Shown here piece by piece: positions 55,620 through 64,000 of a stretch of DNA of 64,000 nucleotides. Source of the stretch: Taxillus chinensis (Eukaryota; Streptophyta; Magnoliopsida; Santalales; Loranthaceae); assembly GCA_023512835.1 (NCBI GenBank), contig CM042084.1, positions 52,367,531 through 52,431,530 of the forward strand. Reading direction: 5' to 3'. Below the pieces are notes generated by a model. The model was not told the origin of the DNA and searched no databases. It saw nothing but the letters and a program-made list of their open reading frames with translations. Within the stretch, counting starts at the first letter, position 1; each line of letters opens with the position of its first letter. A program made the position numbers and the translations under genes.

Positions 55620-56593
55620 TTAACACTTGTCAGTCCACTCAAACTTCACTCCTTTCCTGGTCAATGCCGTCAAACGGGCTGCCAAACGGGAGAATCCCTC
55701 TACAAAACAACGATAGTACCCCGCCAAGCCAAGGAAACTACGAATCTTGAAGACATTGGTTGGCCTCTCCCACGATGATACAACCTCAATTTTGGCTGGG
55801 TCCACTCTAACCCTTTCAACTGACACTACATGGCCAAGAAAATGAACCTCCTGCATCTAAAACTCACATTTGCTAAACTTAACAAACAACTGCTGGTCCC
55901 TCAAGGTTTGCAACACTGTTGCCCCAAATGCTCCACATGCTCCTTCTTGGTCTTGGAATATACCAAGATATCATCTATAAACACCACCACAAAAGAGTCC
56001 AAGTATGGAGCAAGGATCTGGTTCATCAAATGCATGAACATTGCTGGTGCATTAGTGAGCCCAAAAGGCATCACTACCCACTCATAGTGTCCATACCGGC
56101 ACCGAAAGGCAGTCTTAGGGATGTCCTCTTCCCTAACCCTTAACTGATGATACCCGGACCGTAGATCAATCATGGAAGACCACTGGGCCCCACTCAACTG
56201 GTCAAATAGGTCATCTATCCGAGGCAACGGATACTTGTTCTTCACAGTCACCAAATTCAACTTCCTGTAGTCGATGCAGAGGCGTAGCGTGCCATCAGCC
56301 TTCTTTGCAAAGAGCACCGGAGCACGCCAGGGTGAGGTACTCTGCCTGATATACCCTTGGTTCACCAACTCCTCTATCTGTCTCTGAAACTCTCTCAACT
56401 CAGCTGGTCCCATACGATAAGCCACTTGGGAGATCGGACCCGTCCCTGGCACCAACTCAATAGTGAAGTCTACACTCCTGTTAAGTGGTAGACTCCTCAA
56501 CTCTTCAGGAAAGACATCCTGAAATTGGTCAACAATAGCTGGCCACACCCTCTTTCCCACTTTCCCCTCCTTACCAAAGGTTAGGGCTGCCAA
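55620..56593 (-). pseudogene. Tekay reverse transcriptase
   Basis: Chromovirus [79 protein letters not shown] (Asp), [17 protein letters not shown] and [18 protein letters not shown] (Asp pair, near 55960). A shift and a stop near 55890-55857 interrupt the thumb; EVHFLGHVVSVERVRVDP and FLGLAGYYRCFVEGFS follow in the next frame (55856-55620). The catalytic residues are intact. Confidence 0.85.
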
Positions 56594-56614
56594 CCTATGG
56601 GTAATGGCACCCCA

Positions 56615-57025
56615 CTAGTCCAACACTGGCCCAGCTCGACTCGCCTCATGATCCCACTCCCCCTGCAGGGTGCAAGGAACCCCCGCAGGTGACATGAATC
56701 TTACTCGTCGCCGATAACAATCTATCTTGGCCTGGAAAGCCATAAGCCAATCCATACCCAAGATCAGGTCAAACGTCCTCATAGGCATCACATGAAAATC
56801 AAAACTAAGCTCCACATCCCCTATAGTTAACACACAGTCACGACATACGCGCCGCACCTCAATCATACCCCCCACCGGAGACTCCACTGCTAGAGGCCTC
56901 TCTGCCTCAACAAATGCTAATCCCAATCCCTCAATCAGAAGTTCAGCGACAAACAAACAAGATGCACCCGTATCAAAAAGTGCAAAAACAAGCGTACAAG
57001 AGATCAAAAGAGTACCTCTAACCAC
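56615..57025 (-). pseudogene. Tekay aspartic protease
   Basis: Retropepsin: LVFALFDTGASCLFVAELL with the active-site Asp-Thr-Gly-Ala, then VCRDCVLTIGDVELSF, FDLILGMDWLMAFQAKIDC and RRRVRFMSPAG. It is open over 136 codons. It is linked on the upstream side to the gag zinc knuckles by a frame-interrupted stretch (57026-57196) and downstream by one stop (56613-56615) to RT. Confidence 0.85.
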
Positions 57026-57196
57026 CGATGGTCATGCCCCACCCTACGCCGGTGGAGGCGGTAGCTCAGCCTCCTCCTGGGGTGTTGCATTCAGTGCAAA
57101 CACCCTCCCTTGGCCCGTGCCACTGGTCGGCTCCCCCACTGGACGGTTCCCGCCATGGCTGCCTCCAGCTTCAGTCTGCTGCCGCTCAGGCCTCCC

Positions 57197-58431
57197 CTAA
57201 GGTCGGGTCTGGCTAAATCCTACCTGACTAGCCTGCCACTGACGCGTTGGCCTCTCTGCTGGTGCACGGAAACTAGCATCACTCCTCATGCTGGATGCCA
57301 AGCCTCCTGCTCTCCTGTTGCCACTCCTGCAAACCCTGCGCAAATGGCCCTCCCATCCACAGTTGTTGCACCGCCAGTCTTTCTTGGGACACTCCCTTTT
57401 GAGGTGGCCTTGCTCCCCACAACAAAGACAACCGCTGGGAAAACCTCCTATTGAACCTCTCCGTCTACTTCCGCCAAAGGTGAATCTTCCTGGGTTCACA
57501 GATGGTTGACCCCGGCTGCGGAAGGAACTACTATCTCTCTCCTCTGTCTTGGGCCTCTTGGATCATGAATCCCTATCTGACCCACCCTGCAACGGGCGAC
57601 CCTGATGGGCCTGCCTCCCATCATCCAGCCCTCTCTCAGCTATACGAACCGTCTCAACAACCTCAGCATAAGTCCTCAAACGCAGAATCACCACCCTCTG
57701 CCTAAGGGCTGGCCTAAAACCCAAAGTGAACTTGTGGGCCTTCAGGTCCTCCTTTGCCAGGTCTCAGGAGCAAATCTACTCAAACTCTAGAACTCACGCT
57801 CATACTCGGGCAACATCCTCAATCCCTGCCTCAAGCTGCTGAATTCCTCCCTCTTTTGCCACCTCAGCGACTCGGGGAAGAACTCATCATGGAAAAGCTG
57901 TAAGAACTCGTCCCACAACATGTACTGCATAGTACGGCTTCCCGTGACACTCAGCCACCATTCCAAAGCATTGCCCTCCAGCTGCCGAATGGCCAACCTC
58001 ACCTTATCCTCTTCCCGGGGTAGGAGAAAGGAAAAGACATGCTCAATTTGCCTCAACCAGTGCTCAGCTATCACTAGGTCCCCCTCCCCCTTAAATCTTA
58101 AAGGTTGTTCCTTTCGGAACCTCATCACCACGTCATCCTCTCCACGAATCAGTACGCCACCTAGCGAACTCTCACGCTCACGAGGTAATTCCCCTTCTGG
58201 TGGTGGCGGTGGTGGCACCACCTGCTATGCTACCATCTCACGGCTCACCTCCTCCCGAACTTCTTGTCGGATACCTTCCCTTAGCTCCTGGATTTCTAGT
58301 CGGATGCCTTCTCGCGACTGTGCCAACAACAGCGCATGTCCTCCAGCAGACTACCCCGCACCCGCGCCCTCATGGGCAAATGACTCATCAGCCACTGCCC
58401 CTGACGCACGTGTCGCTCTCCTCGGTGGCAT
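57197..58431 (-). pseudogene. Tekay gag
   Basis: The start ATG on 58431-58429 opens MPPRRATRASGAVADES. A helical N-terminus with stops follows, then a Pro run (VPPPPPPEGELPRE, about 58215) and the retrotransposon-gag domain: FKGEGDLVIAEHWLRQIEHV, KVRLAIRQLEGNALEWWLSV, WDEFLQLFHDEFFPESLR and LRMLPEYEREF (to 57787). A broken stretch leads to two zinc knuckles, CLCCGEQGHLKREC and CNNCGWEGHLRRVC (57440-57330). Particle protein and RNA-packaging function are known for the family. Confidence 0.8.
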
Positions 58432-58946
58432 TCTTACTACACGATGTAAGAAGGACAACCATCAAAACGCATTCATAATCTATCGCGTGTCACTACCTCT
58501 ATCCCATCTATCAATTCTACCATCACATGGCATGTCACACGTACATTACATCAATCCACATGCATCAATCCACATTATACACAGCTTATTCCACATTGCA
58601 CACAGCTCAAACAAACAAGGACTTTCCCTTGTCGTCATACTCAAAGTATTCCAAGAAAAATCAGAGTTGCACATTTCACACTTAATCATGTTATTCATGC
58701 TTTCCTACCATATGTACAACTTTATCACAGTTTCCACACAATCATACATGAGCAGCAAATGCAACTAGTGCCCTAATGCCAATGCATGCAAATCCTACCA
58801 CAAAACTGGACTACCCCAAGTACACCTTAAGAGGCTCAAAGAGGACCATGTTGATCAGGCATGTCCCTCCAGGCTCCTCCAAAGGACTCAAGATAACCAA
58901 TCCGCCCACTACCCTAGGCTAACTAGACCATGCTCTGATACCATAT
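58432..58946 (-). other. Tekay 5' leader with primer-binding site
   Basis: On the minus strand, three bases after the LTR, tggtatcagagca (58943-58931) fits initiator-Met tRNA. The rest of the leader to the gag ATG has no gene; the plus-strand 282-codon frame here is antisense and AC-rich. Confidence 0.8.
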
Positions 58947-60037
58947 TGTCACACCCCGGATTTCCAACCCAAGGAAACCAGTTCGTGACTCCCCTTTACC
59001 CACCCGGTGGGCAAGGGGTTAGGATACAATACTCCCACACAGGACATCATACACTACACAACTGATATTCAGAAAGACAAAATCATAAATTTATTAAATT
59101 CAAATCCGGATAAATGTTTACAAATCCACATGCCTTTATTACAATAAAATCCACTTTACAATATTTCCCTACTGGGGTACAAAGCCTCTCAAAAATAATA
59201 ATACAAATAACATTAAGCAAAACCACAAATAGAACTATTGTCCACCTTGGTGTTCCCACCTAACGCCTGTAGGTCCCTGAGAAAAACAGAACACAGTAGG
59301 AGGGGTGAGCAACCACAGCTCGATAGGGCTCAAGTCTCCCAAACCCATCCCATGCACCTAACCACTACATGAGAACGTGTACTAGGGCAGTGTCGTGGCA
59401 GTAGTAAATACAAGTAAAGCACACCACTCAAATGGGCGCAACCACATCCCTAGCCCCGCTGGCTCCATAGCCTCACAGGCTACCAATATCACAGCCTTCC
59501 AGGCTAACAATTTAACCGCCTCTTAGGCAAATGTTTAACCGCCTCTCAGGCAAATAGTTTAATCGCCTCTTAGACAAATAGTTTCCATAGCCTCTCAGGA
59601 TAACAATCAAACAATCAAACACATAACATACATTTCTGCCACACAGGCATAAAATCAAACGCACGACATGTGCACATTCACGGGTTCTCAAAATCAGCCA
59701 CATGGGCTTAAAATCAAACACATAATAGGCATAGCCACACAGGCATATTATCAAACACATAATAGGCATAGCCACACAGGCATATTATCAAACACATAAT
59801 AGGCTTAGCCACACAGGCATATTATCAAACACATACACACCATTGAAGGCCAACATCCATAGGAGATCACACCTATATGGATTTATGTATATTTACATAT
59901 ATACTCAAGAAGCCACAGGCCAAAACCCTAGGATAGATTCAAGGAACAGAACCCCTACCTCAAGGATCCTTCACGTTCTTGCCTCCACGCCAAACGTCGT
60001 CCACTCTCGCAAATCACCACAGCAAGACCAGAAGTTC

Positions 60038-60086
<49 letters not shown>

Positions 60087-60635
60087 ACGGCTGCGGTGGC
60101 TGACGGAAAACCCCAAACCTAAAACAAGGAGACCTCCACCTCTTTATATAGACACAAAATATCAAAACAACGTAGTTTTGATTAAGTGAACCCCAGCATC
60201 AAAATGACGTAGTTTTGATGACACACTATAACCTTTCCGCATCCATACAAGACAAAATACCCACAGTTCCAACTTGCCCCTTTAGGAAAAGATGATTAGA
60301 ATCAAAAAACCAAGGTAATGGTGCAAAAACATGGCTGCACCTGACAAACACTATTGTCATGTGCAAGCTCCAAATGCCCTAAGATTTTTCCCCAAGCTTT
60401 AGAACAACGTTAGGAAGGCTCCCATGCAAAAACCTCACTGCCCGTGACAACCATTGTCACGTGCAGCCCCAAAAAGCTTCCTCTTGGGCTCAAATCTTGC
60501 CCCTAGCTTTCTCACCATCAAACAAAGTGTTCTAGCCAATGTGTGTTGGAATAAAATTCCCTAAAACCCAACAATTGCCACTCAAAAGGCATAACTGTGA
60601 CTAACTCCTCACATCCCAAAACACGGGTCATTACA
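58947..60635 (-). repeat. 5' LTR of Tekay element (1,689 bp)
   Basis: Close match to 51411-53105. CT microsatellite at 60041-60085, reverse-strand TATA box near 60140-60150, paired palindromes at 60160 and 60197, and the same GGTCATTACA end. Differences are scattered substitutions, repeat-length changes (the CT run is shorter) and loss of a ca-cgtg block near 60450 relative to the other LTR. Confidence 0.9.
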
Positions 60636-62313
60636 ACCAACCCCTTTTTTTATTGATGGATTCCAGCCTTTGTTTTGTGGTTGGAAGACCTGTGTGGAAA
60701 ATAAGGCTGCTTGTGATTACCTTTTTGTTTTATTGTGAGCACTCGTGTCCAACAGGCATTGAAGAGCATCTGCCCAGCTAAGCCCATGAAACAATAGTGA
60801 GCATACCCGTGAATAGGCCAATCAAGGAAGGACAAAGGTCGGTAGGGTCAGGAAAAAGCTAGGCACGCAAAACTGAAAAGGAATGACCTAAAACCAGTTC
60901 GTGTCAGGAAGAAGCTCAAAAGAAAGAAATTAGCTAATTCCAATCTGTTCAGGAAGAAGCTAGACACAAAAAACTAAAAAGGAATGACCTAAAACCAGTT
61001 TGTGTTCGGAAGAAGCTCAAAAGAAAGAAATTAGCTAATTCCAATCTGTTCAGGAAGAAGCTAGGCACACAAAACTGAAAATGAATGAGCTAAAACCAGT
61101 TTGTGTCAAGAAGAAGCTCAAAAGAAAGAAAGTAGCTAATTCCAGTCTGTTCAAGAAAACGCTAGGCACACAAAACTGAAAAGGAATGAGCTAAAACCAA
61201 TTTGTGTTAGGAAGAAGCTCAAAAGAAAGAAATTAGCTAATTCCAGTCTGTTCAAAAAGAAGCTAGGCACACAAAACTGAAAAGAAATGAGCTAAAACCA
61301 GTTTATGTCATGGAGAAGCTCAAAGGAAAGAAATTAGCTAATTCCAATCTGTTCATGAAGAAGCTAGGCATAAAAAACTGAAGATAAATGTACTAAAACC
61401 AGTTTGTGTCAAGAAGAAGTTCAAACAAAGGAAACTGGACCGCACCGAGTTTGATGTTGTATGTCATGATGCATGTTGCTATAATGATTGTTTGATGCTT
61501 GCATGAAGGGTGCATGCATGCACAATATAATGGGATATGGCATCTGATGTTGCATGAATGCATGGTTATACAATGATATATGATGTTTGCATGATTTGTT
61601 AAGGGAGCTTAACCCGTTGGTGGTGCTGGGATACTTTTTGGACGGGGGAAATGATCTAGTAGCTCTCTTGAAGTTTGGCCTGCTGCGGGAAACTTATTTG
61701 ATTTTTGGAGGACATATGTCTTGGAGCAGTTATCTAGCTGAACTAAATTTGTTGAATGACATGCTAAGGAACCCTACTAGGGAATAGGCTTTTTATTTAA
61801 AAACACACATGCAAAATTTTGAAACTTGAAACAAAGCTTTGATGTACGTTCAGTCACAACTTGTTGTCCTCTTCTGATAGAGGTAATAATGTTTGGGTTA
61901 TCCTGGTATAGCTTTCAGCTGGGGATGTATTTTATTTCGAACCCCAGTTGACTGGGCTGAATGGGAATTCTGATGGTTTGAGTCAGTGCTCAGGGCTAGG
62001 TTGAAGATATTGTTTGTTTGTTTACTTCTGAGGTTTGGGGACTTATCAAAGCTTTCGCTTGTCGGTCAGATTATCTTTGTGCATTGCAGTGAAGGGACTT
62101 CTTTTGAAAGGATTTGGTGGGCTTGGTATTGGGGTGCCTGAGTGTGTCAGTCCTGGGCCTCGAAGTTAGGTGCTCTTGGGCCTTGAGTGTTTGACCTTCC
62201 TTTTGTGGCTTTTCACTTTTGCTCTTAGTGCCCTTTTTGGGTTTTCACTAAGCCTGCCTTGTTTTCTACTTGTTGTTCCTTCTACCTAGTAGGTGGCTTT
62301 GTATTTTACCCTT
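60636..62313 (-). other. Second Ogre-like element, right part (LTR piece and 3' UTR)
   Basis: 60636-60830 shares spaced words with the Ogre LTR at 10540-10740 (gtggaaaataaggctgcttgtgattacc versus its counterpart). 60843-61440 is a tandem array. 61440-62313 resembles Ogre 3' UTR: gatgcatg blocks, then gcccttt..gggttttcactaagcctgcc and ggctttgtattttaccctt. An LTR end with PPT is not found between them, so a deletion is likely. No gene is supported. Confidence 0.6.
60843..61440. repeat. 101-bp tandem repeat, about six copies
   Basis: The word ctaaaacca recurs at 60888, 60989, 61090, 61191, 61292 and 61393, exactly 101 bases apart. Each unit also contains gaagaagctcaaaagaaag and aattagctaattcc. 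Copies differ by a few substitutions and show no length change. This is a satellite-like array in an Ogre-type context but unrelated in sequence to the one at 11860. Confidence 0.9.
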
Positions 62314-63528
62314 TGTTGGACCCTAATTTATCCGGGTTGGACAAATTTTATCAAACGCAATTTTCTTCCACGCCACCTCGATTTGTTGAAATTTTGCAGA
62401 GCGATGGAGTTATGACCCATGAGCCACAAATGCCTAATTTCAAAAATTATTCAAAAGGTCTCCAAATTCCAAAGAGGCGGTCCGAGGCAATAAAAAAATC
62501 CAATTCGAGGATCAACACAATTAACTGCGCTCCATTCTGAGGTCAAACGAAGAAGATATAGTCAAAATAGCGTTCGGGCTGCCATCGGGGGTCAAAACGG
62601 TAATTGATCTTTCACACGAAGCTCCGGATCAGGTCACGAACCTCATAATCTCATCCTACTCGTCGTTCTGAGAATTTTGACATATATATTGTATATATTT
62701 GCTCCCGGGGCCATTTTCATTAAAAATCAAAATAAATACGTTTTTCGGTAACAAATAATCTCAGTACAGGCTTGCCGTAAAAATGAGATCTTTTCAAATA
62801 AAATTGGCACGGGGTCACTCGTCCTGACGCCCTGAGTCCAAAAACAATTTTTTCGAGATGTTTTGAAGTTCGGGTCGTCCTACCGATCCCAAAAACTGAA
62901 AGACGTCAGTTAAAAAACCAAAAACAATTAGTTTCTACTTTTTATTTTCTTTTCCCGCCCGCCCTAGGCCAGATGTCGACCTCTTATTGGCTAAAAGAAA
63001 TAAAACCCAAAAAATAATAAACCAAAATAACAAAAAAATCAAATTAAAACAAAATAAAAAAAATAATAACAAAAACAAAAACAATTTTCCAGCCACAAAT
63101 CGCGTCTCCCTTATCTCCATCACCTGCCCCATTGTCGTCTTCCCCCTCTCTCCTTCCCTAACCTCATCTCCATCATCAGAGCCACGCAGCAGCCGCCGGG
63201 ATCTCGGAGGACCACCGGACCACCGCGCCAACTCACCCCTCCAGCCAGCCGGACTCAACCATGGTTCAAACCATGGTTCTTCCCCCCCTCCTCTCAAACC
63301 CTAGCGCCTTGCCTATAAAACCCCAATCTTCAATCGATAAACTCACTGGCCGGCCCAAAATCAAAATCGAGCACAACAATCATCGTTCCTTCATCTCACG
63401 CGTCTTCCCATATCCTCTTTGGCCAGCCCCCAAAAATCACCATCGTTCCCTCATCACTACCATCCTCTCTCGGCTCCCTCTCTGGCAGCTGAGAGGAAAC
63501 TCTTCATCCTCCCCTTGTCTCTCTCGAA
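62314..63528 (+). repeat. Ogre-like LTR in plus orientation, left part
   Basis: It starts TGTTGGACCCTAATTTATCCGG, matching the sense start of the Ogre LTR (TGTTGGACCCC..., minus strand at 11635), preceded by ccctt. A TATA box, ctataaaa, lies at 63313-63320, about 1 kb in, followed by a pyrimidine-rich leader. It is interrupted at 63529 by a Tekay-type LTR. 62935-63304 frames on both strands are low-complexity or unrecognised. Confidence 0.65.
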
Positions 63529-63795
63529 TGTCATGCCCCGGATTTCCAACCCAAGGAAACCGGAACGTGACCCTCCCTTTACCCGAGTTTGGATAAAGAG
63601 GATAGAGTACGACATACACTTCACACTTTATAATCAAATACAAAATCATATATTTATTAAGTTCAAACATATAAATGTGCCCAAACATGTTTTTTTATTA
63701 CATAAAACTCCTCATTACAACATATCCCCAGTGGAGTTACAAAGCTCACACAAAAACAACGAAACTCAAATAATAATAAACAAAGCCACAAAACA
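63529..63795 (-). repeat. Tekay-type LTR, fragment
   Basis: TGTCATGCCCCGGATTTCC is the start of the family LTR; the match continues through ccctccctttacccgag and the tttattac blocks. It is cut at 63795, where another sequence begins. No primer site precedes it, so it is a 3' or solo LTR, if complete elsewhere. Confidence 0.75.
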
Positions 63796-64000
63796 TGTTG
63801 GAAATATAGGATTTGATGAAGCTGCCAAAATATAGTCTAAGTCTGGAGACTCGAAGAATCGAAGGTCGTAGGGTCGAAGGGTCAAAATTCGTAGAAGTGA
63901 AACTGTCATAGGACGTATTGGCGAGAGACTCGTAGACTCGTAGAGTCTGGAGACTCAAGGCGAAACCGTGATAGAACATTGCGACTCGTAGATCCAGGGT
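63796..64000. other. Start of a further insertion, unidentified
   Basis: It begins TGTTGGAAATATAGG directly after the interrupted Tekay LTR, preceded by aaaca. It contains repeats such as ggagactcg, tcgaagggtc and gactcgtaga. These recall the gtcgaag repeats of the Ogre LTR, but the relation is not proven. It runs off the window. Confidence 0.4.

Larger units (their letters stand above)
51411..60635 (-). mobile_element. Tekay/Del-type chromodomain gypsy element, full length
   Basis: A 9.2-kb element on the minus strand with LTRs of 1,689 bp (58947-60635, 5') and 1,695 bp (51411-53105, 3'). Primer site and PPT are present, and the flanks accag / accaa fit an aged target duplication (4/5). Gag, protease, RT, RNase H, integrase and a C-terminal chromodomain occur in that order in one polyprotein region (58431-53450), broken by several stops, small indels and one low-complexity block. 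The chromodomain and overall sequence place it in the chromovirus Tekay/Del group. It inserted into an Ogre-like LTR. Confidence 0.9.

Noticed and set aside
57920..58768. 282-codon plus-strand ORF
   Set aside because: It is antisense to Tekay gag and leader and has no recognisable domain.
62935..63304. 105- and 120-codon ORFs on both strands
   Set aside because: They lie in an A-rich run and the promoter part of an Ogre-like LTR, with no domain on either strand.

Overview
The window is repeat-rich nuclear DNA from a flowering plant, probably a eudicot. It consists almost entirely of LTR retrotransposons nested inside one another. I find no convincing host gene, no tRNA, rRNA or CRISPR, and nothing prokaryotic. 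The evidence for a plant is the mix of lineages: Ty1/copia Sirevirus-type elements (SIRE/Maximus), a Ty3/gypsy Tat/Ogre element with two RNase H domains and an intron, a chromodomain-bearing Tekay/Del gypsy element, and a TRIM. Primer sites match plant initiator-Met tRNA. The species cannot be named from this sequence.

Layout, left to right. 1-2969 is the 3' end of Sirevirus A: an Ulp1-type protease ORF, polypurine tract (PPT) and 3' LTR. It abuts (and probably sits inside) the LTR of another Sirevirus, X (2970-6043), which also holds a gypsy solo LTR (3313-5118, target duplication ggact). X abuts the reverse transcriptase of an old minus-strand Sirevirus, called Sire-M here, whose pieces are 6044-9130, 25592-26742 and 44107-45393. 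Sire-M is split twice. A 16.5-kb Ogre/Tat element (9131-25586, target duplication ccagt) sits exactly in its gag zinc knuckle. A 17.4-kb plus-strand Sirevirus, Sire-P (26743-44101, target duplication aatag), sits in its 5' LTR. Sire-P itself contains a solo LTR (35421-36639), a TRIM joined to a Tekay-type LTR (37730-39979), and a tandem duplication of the end of pol. 45394-49989 is AT-rich, LTR-like DNA without genes. 49990-62313 is a second, eroded Ogre-like element split by a complete Tekay element (51411-60635). 62314-64000 holds starts of further LTRs.

The most notable biology is in the two Sirevirus copies. Downstream of pol, and directly upstream of the PPT and 3' LTR, they carry an accessory module. 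It has its own TATA-like box, an ORF resembling the putative plant transposon protein domain, a Ser/Pro/Ala-rich linker and an Ulp1-like (C48) cysteine protease domain. Copy A keeps the His-Asp-Gln-Cys set; copy B has Cys replaced by Tyr. All coding regions are partly decayed by stops and frameshifts, so most are called pseudogenes.

Three G-rich blocks (15969-16880, about 17085-17120, 54571-54782) interrupt retroelement coding frames. They look like assembly or consensus errors, not biology.
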